From Phoebastria nigripes (Eukaryota; Chordata; Aves; Procellariiformes; Diomedeidae), in the NCBI GenBank assembly GCA_035582835.1, contig JAYKAV010001267.1, positions 858,804-922,803 on the forward strand: 64,000 nt of DNA, given 5' to 3'. The position numbers and the translations under genes are program-made. Numbering within the stretch: the first letter of the stretch is position 1; each line of letters opens with the position of its first letter. The notes beneath the pieces were generated by a model, which saw only the letters and a program-made list of their open reading frames with translations, did not search any database and was not told the origin of the DNA. Positions 1-13,220 of the stretch are shown here, piece after piece.

Positions 1-169
1 GGATCTTTCTCCAACGGACAGTTTTCGATCAGCTTCCTCTTTTGTGTCACTTAAAGGAGGCCAAGTGTCGCATAAGAGAATATTGATTTGCACGTGACTG
101 CACAATAAGCCTGAAAACAAGATGGAGGCAGCTCGGCTGAGACACCACTTGCTTCACAGCATTAAAATT
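1..169. other. Unclassified sequence upstream of the CR1 copy
   Basis: Ordinary intronic sequence without recognised repeat or gene. An open frame runs from 122 into the CR1 frame, but the residues before about codon 17 do not resemble CR1, so they are flanking DNA read through. Confidence 0.6.
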
Positions 170-1006
170 AATGTCTTTTTCAATGATCTGGACAAGGGGA
201 TCAAGTGCACCCTCAGTAAGTTTGCAGACGACACCAAGCTGGGCGGGAGTGTTGATCTGCTCAAGGGTAGGAAGGCTCCACAGAGGGATCTGGACAGGCT
301 GGATCAATGGGCTGAGGCCAGTTGTATGAGATTCAACAAGGACAAGTGCCAGGTCCTGCACATGGGTCACAACAACCCCATGCAACGCTACAGGCTGGGG
401 GAAGAGTGGCTGGAAAGCTGCCTGTCGGAAAAGGACCTGGGGGTGTTGGTCGACAGCCAGCTGAATATGAGCCAGCAGTGTGCCCAGGTGGCCAAGAAGG
501 CCAACGGCATCCTGGCCTGTATCAGAAATAGTGTGGCCAGCAGGAGTAGGGAAGTGATCGTGCCCCTGTACTTGGCACTGGTGAGGCCCCACCTCAAATA
601 CTGTGTTCAGTTTTGGGCCCCTCACTACAAGAAGGACATTGAGGTGGTGGAGGGTGTCCAAAGAAGGGCAACAAAGCTGGTGAAGGGTCTGGAGCACAAG
701 TCTTATGAGGAGTGGCTGAGGGAACTGGGGTGGTTTAGCCTGGAGAAAAGGAGGCTGAGGGGAGACCTTATTGCTCTCTACAACTACCTGAAAGGAGGTT
801 GTAGCGAGGTGGGTGTNNNNNNNNNNNNNNNNNNNNNNNNNNNNNNNNNNNNNNNNNNNNGGAGGTTTAGATTGGACATTAGGAAAAATTTCTTTACTGA
901 AAGAGTGGTTAAGCATTGGAACAGGCTGCCCAGGGAAGTGGTTGAGTCACCATCCCTGGAGGTATTTAAAAGACGTGTAGATGTGGTGCTTAGGGACATG
1001 GTTTAG
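170..1006 (+). pseudogene. CR1 ORF2 remnant: reverse transcriptase active site and C-terminal part
   Basis: The frame is open from upstream of the element through about 278 codons. It contains NDLDKG, then FADDTKLGG with the two catalytic aspartates of the RT palm, then the conserved CR1 C-terminal text: [77 protein letters not shown], and after the gap [19 protein letters not shown]. The endonuclease and the N-terminal RT motifs are missing, so it cannot encode a working protein. Continuity across the N gap depends on the gap length. Compared with the 31901 copy (corrected for its own 10-bp duplication), about 62 bases belong there instead of 44, a difference of 18, which keeps the frame. 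The lack of stops suggests a fairly young insertion. Confidence 0.85.
817..860. other. Assembly gap (44 N) inside the CR1 copy
   Basis: This is a run of N directly after GGGTGT in the CR1 C-terminal region. The homologous stretch in the CR1 copy at 31901-32610 is 72 bases (32308-32379), of which 10 are a local duplication, so the missing sequence is probably about 62 bases. The gap length is therefore likely an estimate. Confidence 0.97.
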
Positions 1007-4000
1007 TGGTGGACTTGGCAGTGTTAGGTTAACGGTTGGATTTAATGATCTTAAAGGTCTTTTCCAATAATTCTATGATTCTATTATTCTAAAATAATAT
1101 TCTTCAACTCTAGAGATGGCAAAAATTTCTTTAGAAGTTTTATAAAAATCCTACATGCAGATACTATAATCTTTAACCAGTGATGTAAAACAGTGTCAAA
1201 CTCCCTCTAGCACAAAAATAATAACTGGTGTCTATGTAATTAAAATATAATGAAGATGCATTTTTTTTTAAAAAGCATGATTCTCATCCTTCCTTCCATG
1301 GGGAATAAGAAACGAAGACCACAAAATCTTTGCTGATATTATTTTAGATGACAGTGCCTTGATATTAATACTAGGTTATCCAAGTCCTCTGGTCTTTGTG
1401 TTGCTGAATTAGGCCCCAAATGTCTCAAAATGAGAAGCTAAAATGAAAACTACTTTTCAAAACACATCTGCATTTAAGAGGAAAAAAAGAGAACAACAAA
1501 AGATGAAGCACAGCAAAATCTGGAGGTACAGAGTATCAGGATGTACTTAGACAAGCACCCTATTAAAACAAACCACCAAAGGTGTATGATTTGTAAGGGA
1601 ACACCAACGTACTGTGATGGAAGAAATCAGTAGCAAGGACATTTTTAAAATGCATAACGTTTCAAGAATGTGAGATTACCAATAGCCACACAGAAGTTAG
1701 ATTCAAGTTCCTATAACTAGTTAGGCTAATGATTAGACTGGTCTCCTCTTTGAGGAAGGGAAGCTATAGCGATTAAAATGAGAAAGCTTTGAGCTATTAA
1801 TTCTTCTAATCTTTACAGTTGACTTCACTATCACATTCTTTAATTTTAGTAAATACATTGAAATTTTGACCTTGAACTCATCTTTTACCTTTTAAAGAGG
1901 CTGTACCTACTATTGCAAACTTGAAGACTGAGCATTTAAATTCAAAATTTAACAGAATGGAGCCTGAGCAACAAAGTCCAATTAGTGCAGCACAGCACAA
2001 GGAGACATTGCACTGGTATTTCACAATATGGAAAAAATACTGTTGTCCTGAAGTTGGGGGTGCTGAAGCATTTTGTAAGTAGTGTGAAATGATGAAATAT
2101 ATGGGCTCTGCTGTGGTTGGGTATCCATAAAGCAACAATAAATCCACAGGTAATTGTTATGCATTGAGTCACTCCTTAACTTGGAAGCAAGAGCATCCTT
2201 GGAAGAGTCAGTAATTAAGTATTTATAAAAAGGGCCTGAGCTAACCTATCCACATGGTTCTCCAAAAACAAATACTAAAATATGGTATTACAATTGCCTC
2301 AGAGTCTGGGCTTGCTCCCACCAAAGTCAACTGCAAATATTCCATGGACTGCTGGTAACACGACTGGATACTTCATGACTTTTTCACAACAGCACATTAT
2401 TAACTTTTGATACACAAAAATACAGGTACAAGTCTTAGCTTTTACCTTGTACTTTACAAGTGGGCCTAGATGCATGATCAGTCCTCAATAAATTATGAGA
2501 TCTTGTGTTTGATGTTACTGTTCAGCTGAAATCTGATGCATTACATAAAGACAAACTCACCTTTCCCTCACACACTGGGATATTAAGATCACAGACCATA
2601 AGAACAGGCAAAGGGTTATCTTTGTATTTTGGGTGGCCACTCCCCTTCCAAGCCAGGGAAGTGAATAGCTTCACTTCACTGCCCTAGGAGGATATTAGGG
2701 GGTTAGGGAGGCCAGAATCTGCCAGGGAGAAGTGTGGTTACATTCATAAACTTTTCTCAAACGGGATGACACCTCTACTCTGGCTCATTATCCTCAACAC
2801 CATTTTAGGAGTCTTGTGCTCCAGGGACTGCAAGCGTGCGCAAGGATGGGAAGAGCTCCTCATACCTTCTCTCTCATTTACACTGCAGAGCTGGCCAGTG
2901 CAACATGCTTCTCCCCCCATGGTAAAAAAAGTACATGAAGATTTTGGTAATGATTGGAAGGCTCAGGAAATTTTTCACTCTAACACTAAGTATTGAGACA
3001 CCAATTATTAATAAATTCTTGCCCTCTTGCCTAATTTTGCTGGAATACACTCTGTGTTTTTATGATTCCAACATAGCTTTGTGGCTCAACTATTTCGAGA
3101 CTTCCTAGCACCAGTGACATGTATTCAAGTGACACGTGCCAACGGTGAGGAAGCACTCACCTTATAAAGCTCTGTTTGTTTCAATGGTAGCATAACTGGG
3201 ACTTTTATAAGGCAAAACCAAAATCCAAACCAAGCCACTGAATTCAGGGTAGTGGACCAAAGTTAACAATGTGATATTGCAGCCAAGTATTAAAAATAAG
3301 CTTCCTTCTCTTTTTAAAGAGAGTTTTCCACATTTCCTTGATTCACTTAGGAAAAAAAAAAGTAAATAAAAAAGCCTGGAGCTGCAGAGAACATGGGAGA
3401 TAAGAGGTGTATTGACAACTGTAGCCTGTGTAACAAAGGGAACATGTAAAACTAGCTCTTGCTTCCAGCATTACTAGTTTTGATAGTGGATGCAGCACAG
3501 CAGTTTAGAAACAAAGATTTGTATGGGTTTGAAACACACTTTCCTATCCCTTTTAACCTTCTTCCAGACAAAAACTCTGTACCGTATTTATGGTTTTCTG
3601 GCAGTATTTTGTACTGAAATTAGGCATGTACCTTTCGGGTCACATGGATACTCTTTCTGCAGACATATGCTTCATGTCCAAAAGAAACTGAAAGGGATAA
3701 ATTCCGTGACCATGAGAAGTCAGAGCTGCTGGAATTTTATGGCCAAAACCAGATTCTGCTGAATTACAGACAGCAATGTGGTATAACCACTGCTGTGGAA
3801 ATCTGCCGGCTGATTTCCAGAGGCCTTGGGCTCAAGTTTTGAATGGCAAGCCTTTTGGAAAGGAAACAGACCTTTACTCCTTCCATATGGCAGTGCTGAT
3901 AGCTGTGTCATTTCATTTATCCTAGTTAAAATGTTAATGGTGTTAATTTTTCAGTGATGGGTTAAAAAAAAAAAAAGAAGTAGTCCTGCTCGGAGAACAG

Positions 4001-4952
4001 ATTTTTTTGCTTAATGTTGGTAGGAGCCTCCTGGTTAAAATCTGTTGGGAAAATATCCAGTATATCAATCATACATGTTTGTCTTGAGAGCTTCACAATC
4101 TCTGTACATTCTTGGTCTGAACCACTGAAAGGATTATGTTGCTGAAATTTCTCTAAGAAATATTAAAGAACAGGTTGAGTCAGTAACAGAGTTTTAAATG
4201 AGTTAATAGCTGAGGATGAACCTGCCTTGGTCTGGCCTGTTTTACAATTCTTGAGTCATTTTTGCCAAGAACTGATAAGAACGGAGGACAACTTCGGGCC
4301 ATTCAACTATCATGAAAACATTTCAAAAACTAAAGCGTCATCTTGGACACCTAAAAATGTATTTGATCCCTGATGTTGCAAACAGTTCAGCTCCTATTTA
4401 GCTTTAATCACAAAAGTAATCCCACTGACTTCTAAGCAGGTAATTTTAAATAATGCCTGACACAGCAGCAGGGCCTGTTATGCTAAATGAATTCTAAGAT
4501 TTTTTTTCAGAACTTTAAAAAGCAGGTCATAGACACAGCTAAGTATCTAAATTTAAACATTTTGGCCTCAGCTTTAGAATTTTAAAATAATTTTCAATTG
4601 GAGAAGTTAATGAGTGTAACAAAAAACCCCCTAGTGTGCTAGACTATTAAATCATAGTTTGGCCTGAACAGAAATTTTACATTATAATACCTACTTTTAA
4701 ATTTAGCAGCGTAGCTCGTGAAAATTAAGCTGAGGAAGAAAATAGGAAAACATTTAGGAAGTACTTACTGGTTGGTAGATTTGCCTACTACCAGTTTAAT
4801 TTAGCTGTGCTATCAACCCCATAGGAAGAAAAAGATTTTCAGATATATGCATGTGACCTGATTTATCCTTTTATGCCAGCGCTTGAAACGTGCCTGTGTT
4901 TGGGAAACTTTCTGCTTTTTTCAGTATTTTCTGCATTTCTCTGTAAAGAAGA

Positions 4953-5037
4953 TTGGTGGACTTGGCAGTGATAGGTTTACGGTTGGACTCAATGATCTTA
5001 AAGGTCTTTTCCAACCTAAATGATTCTATGATTCTAA
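4953..5037 (+). mobile_element. CR1 LINE fragment, extreme 3' end only
   Basis: About 85 bases match the CR1 3' UTR: TGGTGGACTTGGCAGTGATA, then GGTTTACGGTTGGACTCAAT, the GATCTTAAAGGTCTTTTCCA motif, and the terminal ATGATTCTATGATTCTA octamers. The same text is found at 1007-1094. This is a severely 5'-truncated insertion, the most common form of CR1 in birds. It lies on the plus strand, antisense to ATP8A2, about 1 kb from the ATP8A2 exon on its downstream side. Confidence 0.93.
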
Positions 5038-6040
5038 GAATCTTCCTTGGCTGACCGACAGCTCATTCCTGAAGCAAAGTGTTACATGTTACGATGCTTT
5101 CACTTCAAGCTTTTGTGACAAGTGACAAGCTAACCTATATTCCATCTTCATTCCAGCTAGGATCTGCCTTTTTGCCCCAGAGTTGGAATGCCCTGGGTTC
5201 TCCTTGCACGAGGTTATTACATATCCATGTAATAAAACCTTCTTGGTTGTAACACAGCTTTCCAAGGGGAAGGATGAAAGCTTTGGTGCTTAAGACACTT
5301 AAAAGCAAGTGGAACAAAACACCAGAAATTCTAAATGAAAACGATACTTCTGCATTTCAAATTGCAATGGTAGAGAAGGTAAGTTGCTTCTCNTTAAATC
5401 AAAGTTCTTGAAATTGCTTGCCTTCTGCAATGCTTTGAAACCACAGAGTTTTGAGAGAAGAAGATTACACAGGCTTGTATTTCACAAGGGTTGTTCCTTC
5501 TCTCTGGGCAGGGAAGGAATCATTAAGACTTCACTTCAGCCATAGAGTGCAGAGTATTGCTCTTCTCTCAGTAAGTCTTGGAAGACCCACTGTTGAAGGA
5601 GAACCTAAAGAGCAGCTGACAAAGAACTGGGAGCTTAGTGGGTATGGATTAAAGTGCCACATTTTTACTCTCTACCTAACCTTAATCAAATTGAATAAAT
5701 TATTTGTTCCTTTTTAGGAACAGGAAATCTCTGATGTCTGATTCAAATTTGCCTTTAACTAATGGGTAGACAACACAAATAATCATAAGATGACATACCT
5801 TCATTACTCAGACAAGGCTGCCTCCTTCAGATTCAGGACTAACTATTCATTCTCTCACGTTGCTGGTTGCATTGGCAGGTGAGAAATGACTCCCACTTTG
5901 CTCAGAGGTCTTCCAAACGAATATCACTATTTTACATTCACTGAAAGGCTTCGTAGTTCTTTACAGAACAATACTGGACTGGACTACATGTGCATACACA
6001 ATAATTCCTACAACACCGAGAGGACTGGTTCAGGACTTAC

Positions 6041-6129
6041 GCTGTCCATGCCACATCTTTAACAAGGCACGCAGTGGGCACGAGAAACAAGCCAAACCAG
6101 AAGTATCCACATCTTAACACCATTCCAGC
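6041..6129 (-). CDS. ATP8A2: ATP8A2 internal coding exon (P4-ATPase flippase, membrane segment M10)
   Basis: ATP8A2 is a P4-type ATPase that flips phosphatidylserine and phosphatidylethanolamine to the cytosolic leaflet, with a CDC50 (TMEM30) partner. The minus strand shows a pyrimidine-rich acceptor ending TTTGTTTTCTTCACAG (AG at 6131-6130), 89 bases of exon, then the donor GTAAGT (from 6040). The exon starts in phase 0 and ends two bases into a codon. It encodes 29 residues beginning AGMVL and containing [19 protein letters not shown]. This matches the last membrane segment of ATP8A2 and the start of its cytosolic C-terminal tail as I recall the family; ATP8A1 differs here (roughly FWMGLLFIPVASLLLDVVY). 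Residues such as RCGYFWF before the motif and VK in place of IE seem to differ from the mammalian protein. The split last codon fits the alanine that follows in the family. No other ATP8A2 exon was recognised in the window. A one-exon pseudogene is unlikely because both splice sites are intact. Confidence 0.9.
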
Positions 6130-7190
6130 CTGTGAAGAAAACAAATAAATCATGAGTATTTTCAAGCCATTACATGTTAAGTGGTTGTTTACAAGGAAAA
6201 GGTAGAGTGATGGCATCAAACAGGTACTGCATCCATGATCTGGGTGATGTTGAAATTTGGTGGGGGGGGGAAGTCTCATCAACTCTTAACAGAAGTTAGG
6301 CCTATAATTAACAAACAGCAATAGCATTTCTCATTGCGATCATTCCTTATGATCTCAAATTCCTTAGAAATTTTCCAAAAAATCAAGTGTTTTGACCAAA
6401 TCCTCCACTGATATTAATTTGTGGATCCAGGCAGACACATTTTCACTCATGGAGAAGTGCACTGTAAGTATATTTAGCTTGCACTTTTGACTATCTTTTG
6501 TGCCCTTTGCTTTCTACCTGCTGTTCTAGATTTCTGAGCAGCATCAAACTGACGTGAAAAAAAAAAACCCAAAACATTTCTCACTAAAATGTTTCAGGCA
6601 TATTCCACTTAAATACAGCACTTCCTGTTCAAACTACTGCTGCCTGAAACCCAGGGTGGGAAAGATTCACTCCTGTCCCACAAATGGCGTTTTTCACAAA
6701 GAGCTCAAAGTTTATAGTTGCGTTTTTTTCATTGTTGTAATGCTTGAAGAAAAAGCTCAGTAGGATTTGAGAAGGAAGATATCTAGAAACCCTGCAAGTC
6801 CCAGCATACACACATAGTTATGGAACAAAGTTGAAATATAGCACTATTTATAGAAATGCTATTTTAGGTCATTAGAATTTTTACAGATAAATTAACAGCG
6901 AGTAAGGCCCGGGTTTGCTACACGGAAGACTTCAGATGACCCGACCACCTCTTGCATGCACACACACGGAGTTCCCGTAAGAACCATTTAAGTTTTCTAG
7001 TACATTAGAAACAGAAAAGATTTTTTTTCCTGTAACGTTTCATGCGCAGCACACAACTGAAACAGGGGCTGAAAGGTGTCAACAGCATTTCCAGTGGCTA
7101 GCCCCATTTTGCTCTCTTGCCAGTTATGGACGCTGCCATATCTCTTCCCCAAAACCTTTACTTCTCAGTATTTTGTATGCCACATACAAT

Positions 7191-7218
<28 letters not shown>
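7191..7218. repeat. (AC)14 microsatellite
   Basis: Fourteen uninterrupted AC units, a typical dinucleotide microsatellite that is likely to be length-polymorphic. Confidence 0.97.
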
Positions 7219-7221
<3 letters not shown>

Positions 7222-9659
7222 TATCTTTCACGCGCGATGTTGCCGAAGGCCCGTGGACACTGAACTAAAGCAGCTGTCTCACCAGTGTAACACAGGCTTG
7301 GCTGGCTCAGCTGTGCCTCACTGCTGTAACACACAAGAGAGCAGCAGCCTACAATGCTGAAGTGTCAGGGCATTTTACAGACAAACACGAAGTTGAACTA
7401 CAGAACATGGAACCAAACAAAACGTCTACTAGCCTTTGAAATACATTGTGAGAAGACAAAATTTGTAATTATACCATTTGTAAGACAAACGTGGTTGATC
7501 ACAACAGAAGGAACTTCCACCACTCACTACAGCAAAGCTTTAAAACTGAGAAAAGCCATCACATTGCATTGCCAGGATGTCCACCAGTAGCACCCAGCAT
7601 CTTCTGCCGGTGTTGATCTCTGTTTAAAGTTGTCCACCTCACAACTCAGTCATATTTAGCAGCAACTTGCCCTTGGATCACCAAGTAGTAAGTACTTCCA
7701 AAAGCGTTTTTCACTTTTGAATGTTAAATCGTCCATGCCCTTGCTGGACTGACAGATCAGTGGTAAGTCTTGTACTGAAACCAAGAGCGAGCTAGACTGT
7801 GCTAAAACATTTATGGACACTTTGCCACCCACACAGACAGTAAGCAAAAACATTCCAGTCCCAGAATCAGCTCTCAGTTATTTGTGAGTCCTCATGCCTA
7901 CTTTCACATGAGAATGCCAGAAGCATATGGGCAGTTTTGATCTATGCTTATTAAAGGAAAAGGATGTACAGGAATAAGAGGGAAATCTTAATTTTATTGT
8001 TAGCCAAAGAGCTGAACTGTAATAACACAGTGGCAAAACATAATGAGATTTATCCTCATGCTTTGCTTTTCTTTGGCTGTGACCCTGCAAGTGCTACCAG
8101 TCTAATCACATCAGCATTTCCACTGACCATCCTTCCATCACCTGTNCTAATAAAGGCTAAAAAAGGGCCATAGTATTCTCTATGCATTTTCTGCTATTTT
8201 GGCTTCAAATATTTTATGTTCCACTTTTTGCTTTTCTAGCTGAAAGCAAATCAACACACTTCTACAGCACAGAACAATCTGAGTATGTGTTCACTAGAAG
8301 TTTAAATGCTATTGTTGTTGTTATAAGTGTTGACAACTCAATGAATGGCTATGAATTTGGACATCTCACATGTTAAGCTCGACACCAAAAAACTTCAAGC
8401 CAAATACTTTTTGCCTGCAATTATGCGTTTTACTCAAGTATTATTCTGTCCACAAACTGCACCGTAACAGTAAAACTATTCATCTCATCTGAACCCTGTC
8501 AGACACTCACTTTACTACNGGCAAGCCTTTTTCCACACAACCCTCTCCAAGATTTTACTCCATTCCTGAGCTCATCTGGAAGGTTTCCTCCCTGTTCGTC
8601 TCTAGTTTTCTCTTGGAGTTATACGACTGCTATGCTGCATGACAGTGAACTGGTTTGTCTTGCATGCACAGCTCTGAACTCTGCCTCCTCTCCGGCAGGG
8701 TTACACCATCTGCTCACAGGACGGGAGCTCCTCAGCAGAGGATTCGCTGGAAACCACCTACCACGTTCTGGGGACATCCACAGACAGCATTTTTAGGATA
8801 TTCTCCAACTTGTGGGACGGAGGACTGGGTTATGAACAGAAGCTATAGTAAGAACACTTACATATCGCAACAAAGCCTTCCTCAGGCTTCACAGCTGTTG
8901 CTGTGCTCCATTCCAGTTGTTCAGCTATTCATGACAGCAGTGAAGACAGTACTGCAATACATCTTCAGCGAAACATGGCATTTCCATACCCAGTCCCAAC
9001 ACATAACACCCTTCAGCTATCAGTTATCTCCCCAAGATAAGAAAAGCAGAGCTACTAAACAGGAGCCACCACCGTTTTTTTTTTTTTCTTTCTTGTTTTT
9101 TAGAAGGTCACAGAGAGGAGGAGGAGGAGGAGAAATAGTTTGTTTTTTAAACAAATTCAAAATTTGACCAGCTCTGTCATCACACAGGCCCCACGATATG
9201 CAACTAAGTCATTTTTATTCTGTCTACTGATGTAAACATTAGTGACTAGCACATCCAAAGCCAACTACCAGAAACCATTCATCACATGGCACCCCAAAAA
9301 CACTTGAGACTAATGCAAGTCCTCCTGCTGAAGACATTGCAGCTTAAACTGCTGCCATCAGTAGACTGTCTTCCAAGCACTGAGGAGGCTGCCATAGTAA
9401 AATAGATCATTTTAGAGGAGTGATAACATTTGTTAAAATGAAAGAATGGGAACAAGAAAAAAAAAAGCTTAGCTCCAGTTATTTCAACTGAGGAGCAAAC
9501 AATTTAGGTCCCAATACCTTTAACCTCTTGTAAACTGGTTTTGTAAGGGTGGGTACTTTCTTTTTTCTTTTTAAACACAGCAAAAAAAGCAATAGTACTG
9601 GACGGTCAGAATGACTAGGAAGATGTGCTCTGTACTATTATTTTAGAAAGCCTAGGTTA

Positions 9660-9706
9660 AGGGTTTTTTGGTTTTGTTTGGGTTTGTTTTGTTTGTTTGT
9701 TTTAAA
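9660..9706. repeat. G/T-rich low-complexity tract
   Basis: Runs of GGGTTTTTTGGTTTTG followed by TTTG units. The reverse complement resembles the A/C-rich tracts at 27496, 45284 and 47497. Confidence 0.85.
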
Positions 9707-11325
9707 TCAAGGACATGCTCTACACAAGAGTATCAAACAGGGAATAGGTTGTTTCAAAAAAAAAAAAATCTTAAATTGCAATATGGAATACATTTTAAAC
9801 TCTTTTCTCCATTTTACTATTCTTTCTTAGTATGCAAATAAGCATCATTCATAGTTTTCCTTTTCCACCAACAGGTGGTGCCACTATTTTCAACAACAAC
9901 TTCCAAGGAGAACAACAAAGCCCAAAGTGCCCAGGGATGGGAATTCAGATATCCAGACTGTTTTGGTATTCTTACCACAGCATGGTTAGACAACAACTGG
10001 GGACCAGTAAATGATTCAGACAAACCAAACAAGGGTCTCAATCATCTTAGATCATTCAAGAAAAGTGAGACAAAATTTAAATTAATATTTTGAATAATAA
10101 AAGCTTTTTATTACTTCATTTCCTCATATACCCATGCATCCTAACTGTGATAAAAAACGCACAGCAAAAGCGTAAGATCACGATGGAAACAGATGGCTTT
10201 GTATTTACAGCGCGACAAAAATTATTACTGGAAGCGTGCCTGGATCCTGATCATAGCTGTCTCCATGAGGCATGGATAAGGACCCAACAAGCTGCTCAAT
10301 TATGGTTTCATATTCATTCAGATTCCAGCTTTATACACTAGGGATCCAAGTCCAACCTGCAGTCAGGTGATCAATCAGTTCACTTTGGTCCCCACTAGTC
10401 AAACCTGGATGATAGCATAGCACTGCCTTTGGCAGCACTTGGGAAAGTAGGAGACAGGGAGAAGATGGCCACATGATTATTGTGAGGGATTCACATATAA
10501 CAACAGCACAAGAAATGTTCGCTGCCATCACTGAGATACTATTGATCTAGACATCTATGACACTGAAGGATCCAGCTGACTACACACATGTGGCTGGAGC
10601 TGCAAGTGCAACTCTAGGACCCTTGGCCCTGCTGCTCCATCTGCATTGCCTCAATAACCAAAGCAGAAAGCAGTGCATCACCAGCAGGCAGTTAACCCCA
10701 CCTTAAAGTAGTCAACTGAGATGCACTAAGTAGACAACTCTGCCAGTACCTCTCCTCCATCAATTCTAGACCAGTGGCTTGGTGTGAGCACAGCACTTGA
10801 GAAGGGCTAAAGCTGGGGCAGGGCAATCTCAGTTGGTCACTCTGCTCCCATCCCAATTAGGCAAGTCACTTGTAACCATGTTTGTTATTCAGTCGATGAG
10901 GACAGCCTTCTTCAAAGCCTGCCTCAGCCCAGCACTCTGAGGTGCTACTCCTAGGGTCTCAGTCTCAGCCATTTTCCCACCAATGACAGGGTGCTGCTAG
11001 CCTGGGCAAACAATCTCACTCCATTTATCTTGAAGTCCCAGTGCCTCACTTGATGGCATGGTGTATGGAAAAATATATTATTCTCTATGAGAAGCTCAGG
11101 CATTAACACTGGGACACATCACAGCAATGCTTCTACCTTACTCTGGAAACTCCTAGATTCCTGGGAAAGATTGCCTTTCATTTGCTCTGTAGCAGTAGGG
11201 CTGATTCAGAAACTGCTTTAAAGGTCTAACAAATATTTTCAGTAGAAAGTTAAACACAGTCTACCCCAATCTTGAAANTGTTGCATTTTTAGTGATGTTA
11301 CAGCTTAGACATCTTTGCTGCAGTT

Positions 11326-11380
11326 CGTTTGGGGTTTTTTTGGTTTTTTGTTTGGAGTTTTGTTTTGTTTTGTTTTTTAA
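11326..11380. repeat. G/T-rich low-complexity tract
   Basis: GTTTGGGGTTTTTTTGG followed by (GTTTT)n. Same type of composition as 9660-9706. Confidence 0.85.
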
Positions 11381-13220
11381 TGCTTTTCATTACTAAATTT
11401 GAAGCCTAACTTCAGTAGGAGGAGGAACAGATTCCATGCATGAAAAAACTATCACAGATCATGAACAATATCACTGTGCAAACTCCCCTGCAAATATGTG
11501 ATGCATTTATGCAGTTTGCAGACCATTACCCAGCCCTGTTTTCCTTTAGAGAACTGCATTGTGCACCCTCTGCATGTTCTGGATCCTCTTAAGACTGAAT
11601 GTTTCAGTGCCAGCACTGGGCAGTTTTTCTGTTTCAAAAGACCTGGAAGTTTAATCTTGAAAGGGCAAAAATATTAAATCCTTATCAACCAAGTGGCTGA
11701 ATAGATCTTAAGGAGACATAGGACTTGCTACATAATAATGCTGTAAGCACATGCCATGCAAAAACTGGAAGATATTGTGTCATACCGCAATCCATTTTTC
11801 ATAAATTATTCTGAAGGCATCAACTAGCAATGGCTTTCTCCCACTTTAAATGATAAAACAGCCTTTGTTAGAGCCAGTCAAAACCTCCTACTATTTCTAT
11901 TAGCTTACGTGGAATAATCAGTATCTCCACCTCATGCTGTTATATTGTACAAAATACACAAATTATAATTACTGTATTATACAAGATCCTTAAAGTGCTA
12001 CAAATACCAGACCCACCTTAAAGATTATATACATTAAAACCCAAGTGCAGAGAGATAACAGGGTTTGCTCATGGTCACACAAATCAATTGCAGAGCTGGG
12101 CAGATTGCCCAAGTCCCTCAATTAAATCATACTACACAGAGACTGAGCCTACTGGAGCCCAAGTATGAAATATAATCAATATCCAGGAATGCAGTCTCAA
12201 GGATTTTCCCTGTGCACACTGGAACATAATCTAGCCTCAACATGAGTCGGTGCTTAAGAACTTTTTCCCCCAATATAACTGTAGCCAGCTCCAGGCTGGA
12301 CCGATTTACTGGATTCAGGGCTGACAGGTGTGATCAACAGATTTACCAGCTCCCTCTTCAACAAGCATCTCGGCTGGAAATGTGCCTAAAGAATAACCCT
12401 TTTGGGTTAGCGNCAAAGTGTTAAAAAATGAGGCAAAATAATTTGATTTCCGCTCCTGCTTACACCACTGGGAGTCAGGAGTACCTCAAATGAAATCAGT
12501 GGAGCAATACCACTGAAAGGCTGGCTGGATATTTCCATGTCTGAAATAAAGATGTGCAATGTTTTCCATAATGTAAGAGTTTTCATTCTAAAATGACTCA
12601 GATGAAAACAATGACCTCACTGGCTGGCTGGATGTAACACAATGACACATTGGTCCAGTCTCAAACCTGTTTCCTCCCTCTCCCAGTCTCCACTCATACA
12701 GCCATATCCCCTTGAGAGCAGTAAAAGGAGGAAAGAAAAAATCAGATACCTCACTCAGATACTTTACCCCTTTTCCTTAATTTCACCAGTTATACTTAAA
12801 ACCATATGGAAGTCTACAGTAAGAAGCCTATCCACTGTCTAGCTTCCATGCCATAGTTATCAAGCTTATTGGTAATTTTAATGTAATACCTGGATATAAA
12901 TGTAGGGAGGGAGGACAGGAACAGTACTTTGAGCAAAAAGAAAAACACCAACACGGTATCACAAAGGCATATATTTGGCATTCCTAGTAAAGCCCAAGAT
13001 ATTTTGAGATACAGGTCTCAAGCAAGAAGATTTTCATTAAAGAAGTTGGTAGTTACGATGGTTAAAAGAAAGCATGAAAACACAAACTAAAGTACAGAAA
13101 ACCCAGAAAAATATAATGGCAACTCAAAAAAAGACAAATCACTTGCTTGAAGTTCTTTTATGATCAGAAAATTCCAGGAATTGGCAATACAAACGTACAA
13201 AACCAAAAATTAGTATCTTT

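Larger units (their letters stand above)
170..1094 (+). mobile_element. CR1 LINE retrotransposon, 5'-truncated copy
   Basis: This is a chicken-repeat-1 (CR1) non-LTR retrotransposon, the dominant avian LINE. The copy begins inside ORF2 near the reverse-transcriptase active site (FADD encoded at 221-232). It runs through the C-terminal domain to a stop at 1004-1006, then a short 3' UTR ending in degenerate ATTCTATG octamers (about 1067-1094) rather than a poly(A) tail. The 3' UTR contains GGTGGACTTGGCAGTGTTAG, whereas the copy at 31901 has a different sequence there, so the two belong to different CR1 subfamilies or ages. A 44-base N gap interrupts it at 817-860. CR1 copies usually lack clear target-site duplications and I see none. 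It is antisense to ATP8A2. The 5' boundary is approximate. Confidence 0.93.
1..6040 (-). other. ATP8A2: ATP8A2 intron downstream of the M10 exon (partial; 3' part beyond the window)
   Basis: Inferred from the donor at 6040. I looked on the minus strand for the next ATP8A2 peptides (a basic stretch then LLEEVQELE, and the C-terminal GYAFSQ motif) and did not find them, so the next exon should lie to the left of position 1. Apart from two CR1 pieces (170-1094 and 4953-5037), the interval 1095-4952 is AT-rich with short A runs (for example 3353-3362 and 3965-3977) and no supported gene. Confidence 0.65.

Noticed and set aside
8655..9167. 170-codon plus-strand open frame
   Set aside because: Ends in poly-Phe and poly-Gly encoded by T and GAG runs; low-complexity sequence and no domain.
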